Below are positions 62,565 to 64,000 of a stretch of 64,000 nt of DNA, piece after piece. Under the pieces are notes generated by a model. It ran no database searches. It saw nothing but the letters and a program-made list of their open reading frames with translations, and was not told where the DNA came from. Origin of the DNA: Novipirellula artificiosorum (GTDB taxonomy: Bacteria > Planctomycetota > Planctomycetia > Pirellulales > Pirellulaceae). A program made the translations under genes and the position numbers. The stretch is taken from the NCBI RefSeq assembly GCF_007860135.1, contig NZ_SJPV01000001.1:688236-752235 (forward strand). The letters are read 5' to 3'. How positions within the stretch are numbered: the first letter of the stretch is position 1; every line of letters begins with the position of its first letter.

Positions 62565-64000
62565 ATGTCAACGGTTGCTCATCTTTCGGGAGAACTCAAT
62601 GGCTGTCAGTTCGGGGACGAGCGGCTCACGAAACGAATCAAGAAGATGGCCGATGTCCTCAGCCACAGTCCCAATATGAGCATTCCGGCAGCCTTCAAGA
62701 GTAAGGCTGATATCGAGGGCTGCTATCGCTTTTTCAACAACGACAACGTCACTCCTGAAAAGATCCTTCAGCCACACATCGAGGCAACGTATCAACGAAT
62801 CAATCAAGTCGACTATGTCTTGCTGGTCCAGGACACTACCGAGATCGACTTGACGCGGCCAGAACAACAAGTCGATGGAGCAGGGCCAATGGACTGCGAG
62901 AGTCGCCGTGGAGCTTTCTATCACCCGATGATTGCCTTCGATGTTGCGGGAGTTGCCTTAGGAATCGTGGGGCAAAAAAGTTGGACACGTGAAGCGATCA
63001 GCAAAGAATCCAAGTCGGAGAAAAACAAAAAGCGAAAACAAGTTCCCATTGAAGAAAAAGAAAGTGTTCGTTGGCTTGAAGGAGTCCACTGTAGCGAGCG
63101 TACCGCCTTGGCTTGTCCAGAGACGACTTGCGTGTGCGTTGGCGACAGCGAATCGGACATTTACGATGTCTTTGCCGCCGTCGCCCAAAGCGAAGTTCCC
63201 AATGTGCATTTACTGATTCGGGCAGGTCAAAATCGAAACACTTCCGAGCAGCAAGACTGGTGCGAACAAGTTCGCCAAACACCGAAAATTGCCGATCAAA
63301 CGTGCAATGTCCGAGCACGCAGAGCGAAGATACAGAAGGGTAAATCAAAGCGAACTCGTTCACGCATTGCGCGCGTTGCTGAACTAGAGATTCGAAAAGC
63401 GAGTATCCAACTCTGTCGCCCGCCCCATGCTGCCAAGCATTTACCTAAATCGCTTACGGTCAATGTGGTACTCTGTGAAGAGAGAAATCCGCCCGATGGT
63501 GAAGACCCGATAAGCTGGATGTTGGTGACGACTCTACCCATCGAGACGAACGAAGATGTCCAGCGAATCATTCAGTCGTACTGCGTCCGATGGCAAATTG
63601 AAGTCTATTTTAGAACCCTCAAATCGGGTTGTCGTATTGAGCGGCGTCGATTCGAGGCAATCGATCGAGTGTTGAACTGCTTGGCCTTTTACAGTGTGGT
63701 GGCTTGGCGATTGATGTATCTTTGTCATCTTGGACGGGAGTGCCCTGAGCTGGACTGTGAAGTTCTCTTTGAACCGAGTGAATGGAAAAGCGTGTATGTA
63801 ATTCTAGGTCGCAAACTGCCAAAGAAAGGTTGCCCGAATCTCAACGAAGTGATCCGCGCGATCGCGAGCTTAGGCGGCTTCATCGATCGACCAAAGAACG
63901 ATCCTGGGACGCAAACGCTTTGGGTTGGAATCCAGAGATCCTACGACCTGTCCAACGCATGGAACGCTTTTGGGCCAGGTGCAAAAAATTTTTCAAGCGT
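62565..64000 (+). mobile_element. IS4/Tn5-like (IS50 type) DDE transposase, 3' part cut by window end
   Basis: 478 complete codons are visible before the window ends. Catalytic residues of the IS4/Tn5 fold are in place: Asp 90 (VLLVQDTTEI), Asp 194 (GDSESDIYD) and Glu 346 within the Y-2-R-3-E-6-K signature (Tyr 339, Arg 342, Glu 346, Lys 353; YCVRWQIEVYFRTLK). GGAGG lies seven bases before ATG 62565. The element probably moves by cut-and-paste; its right end is outside the window and its left terminal repeat could not be identified. No disruption is seen in the visible part, so it may be active. Confidence 0.92.

Overview
The window is typical of a planctomycete of the Pirellulaceae (Rhodopirellula-like). 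Indicators are a PVC-type secreted dehydrogenase beside a TPR/FG-GAP (CRTAC1-type) protein, a secreted SUMF1-fold protein, a PEP-CTERM protein, Ser/Thr kinase and FHA genes in tandem, a DUF58/BatA/VWA operon, Uma2-family nucleases, flagellar export genes and many short intergenic inverted repeats. Most of the DNA is chromosomal housekeeping sequence. No tRNA, rRNA, CRISPR array or prophage was recognised.

Layout. 1-4 kb: the 5' part of a TPR/FG-GAP gene and an internally deleted PVC dehydrogenase. 4-11 kb: serine synthesis (serA, serC) and proline catabolism (putA). 10.7-13.7 kb: a signalling operon of Ser/Thr kinase, FHA protein and NYN-domain protein. 14-18.8 kb: truA, asd, a SUMF1-like secreted protein and a DegP-like protease. 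19-22.8 kb: a uronate isomerase with an acidic tail, a 111-bp tandem repeat, and leuA preceded by a leucine-rich leader peptide and an intrinsic terminator, which together form a classical attenuator. 22.9-26 kb: flagellar export genes fliP-fliQ-fliR-flhB. 26-32 kb: a secreted GH2 beta-galactosidase, membrane and small hypothetical proteins, and an LplT-like MFS transporter. 32-36 kb: accessory segment with a Uma2 remnant, a DraT-family ADP-ribosyltransferase, a conserved protein with macrodomain-like features, and a secreted glycosidase-like protein. 36-43.7 kb: thiC, a di-haem cytochrome, dodecin, a methyltransferase-like membrane protein, a PEP-CTERM protein, a GT39-like protein and threonine aldolase. 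43.8-48.3 kb: hisD, a decayed gene, hisC and hisB. 48.5-52.1 kb: a Uma2 nuclease and gatB/gatA. 52.2-54.1 kb: a histidine kinase and a response regulator with an N-terminal helix-turn-helix. 54.3-59.7 kb: the DUF58/BatA/VWA operon. 59.8-62 kb: an ECF sigma factor, a putative anti-sigma protein and a membrane-anchored protein. 62.2-64 kb: a hairpin repeat and an IS4/Tn5-like transposase cut by the window end.

How the genes work together. Amino-acid metabolism dominates: serA/serC, putA, asd, leuA, ltaE and hisD/C/B, with leuA controlled by its own translation-dependent attenuator. The most interesting accessory locus is the pair at 32.5-34.4 kb. It joins an arginine-type mono-ADP-ribosyltransferase with an intact R-S-ExE signature, but no visible nitrogenase or draG, to a protein carrying features reminiscent of ADP-ribose-binding macrodomains. 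It may be a nitrogenase-independent ADP-ribosylation module.
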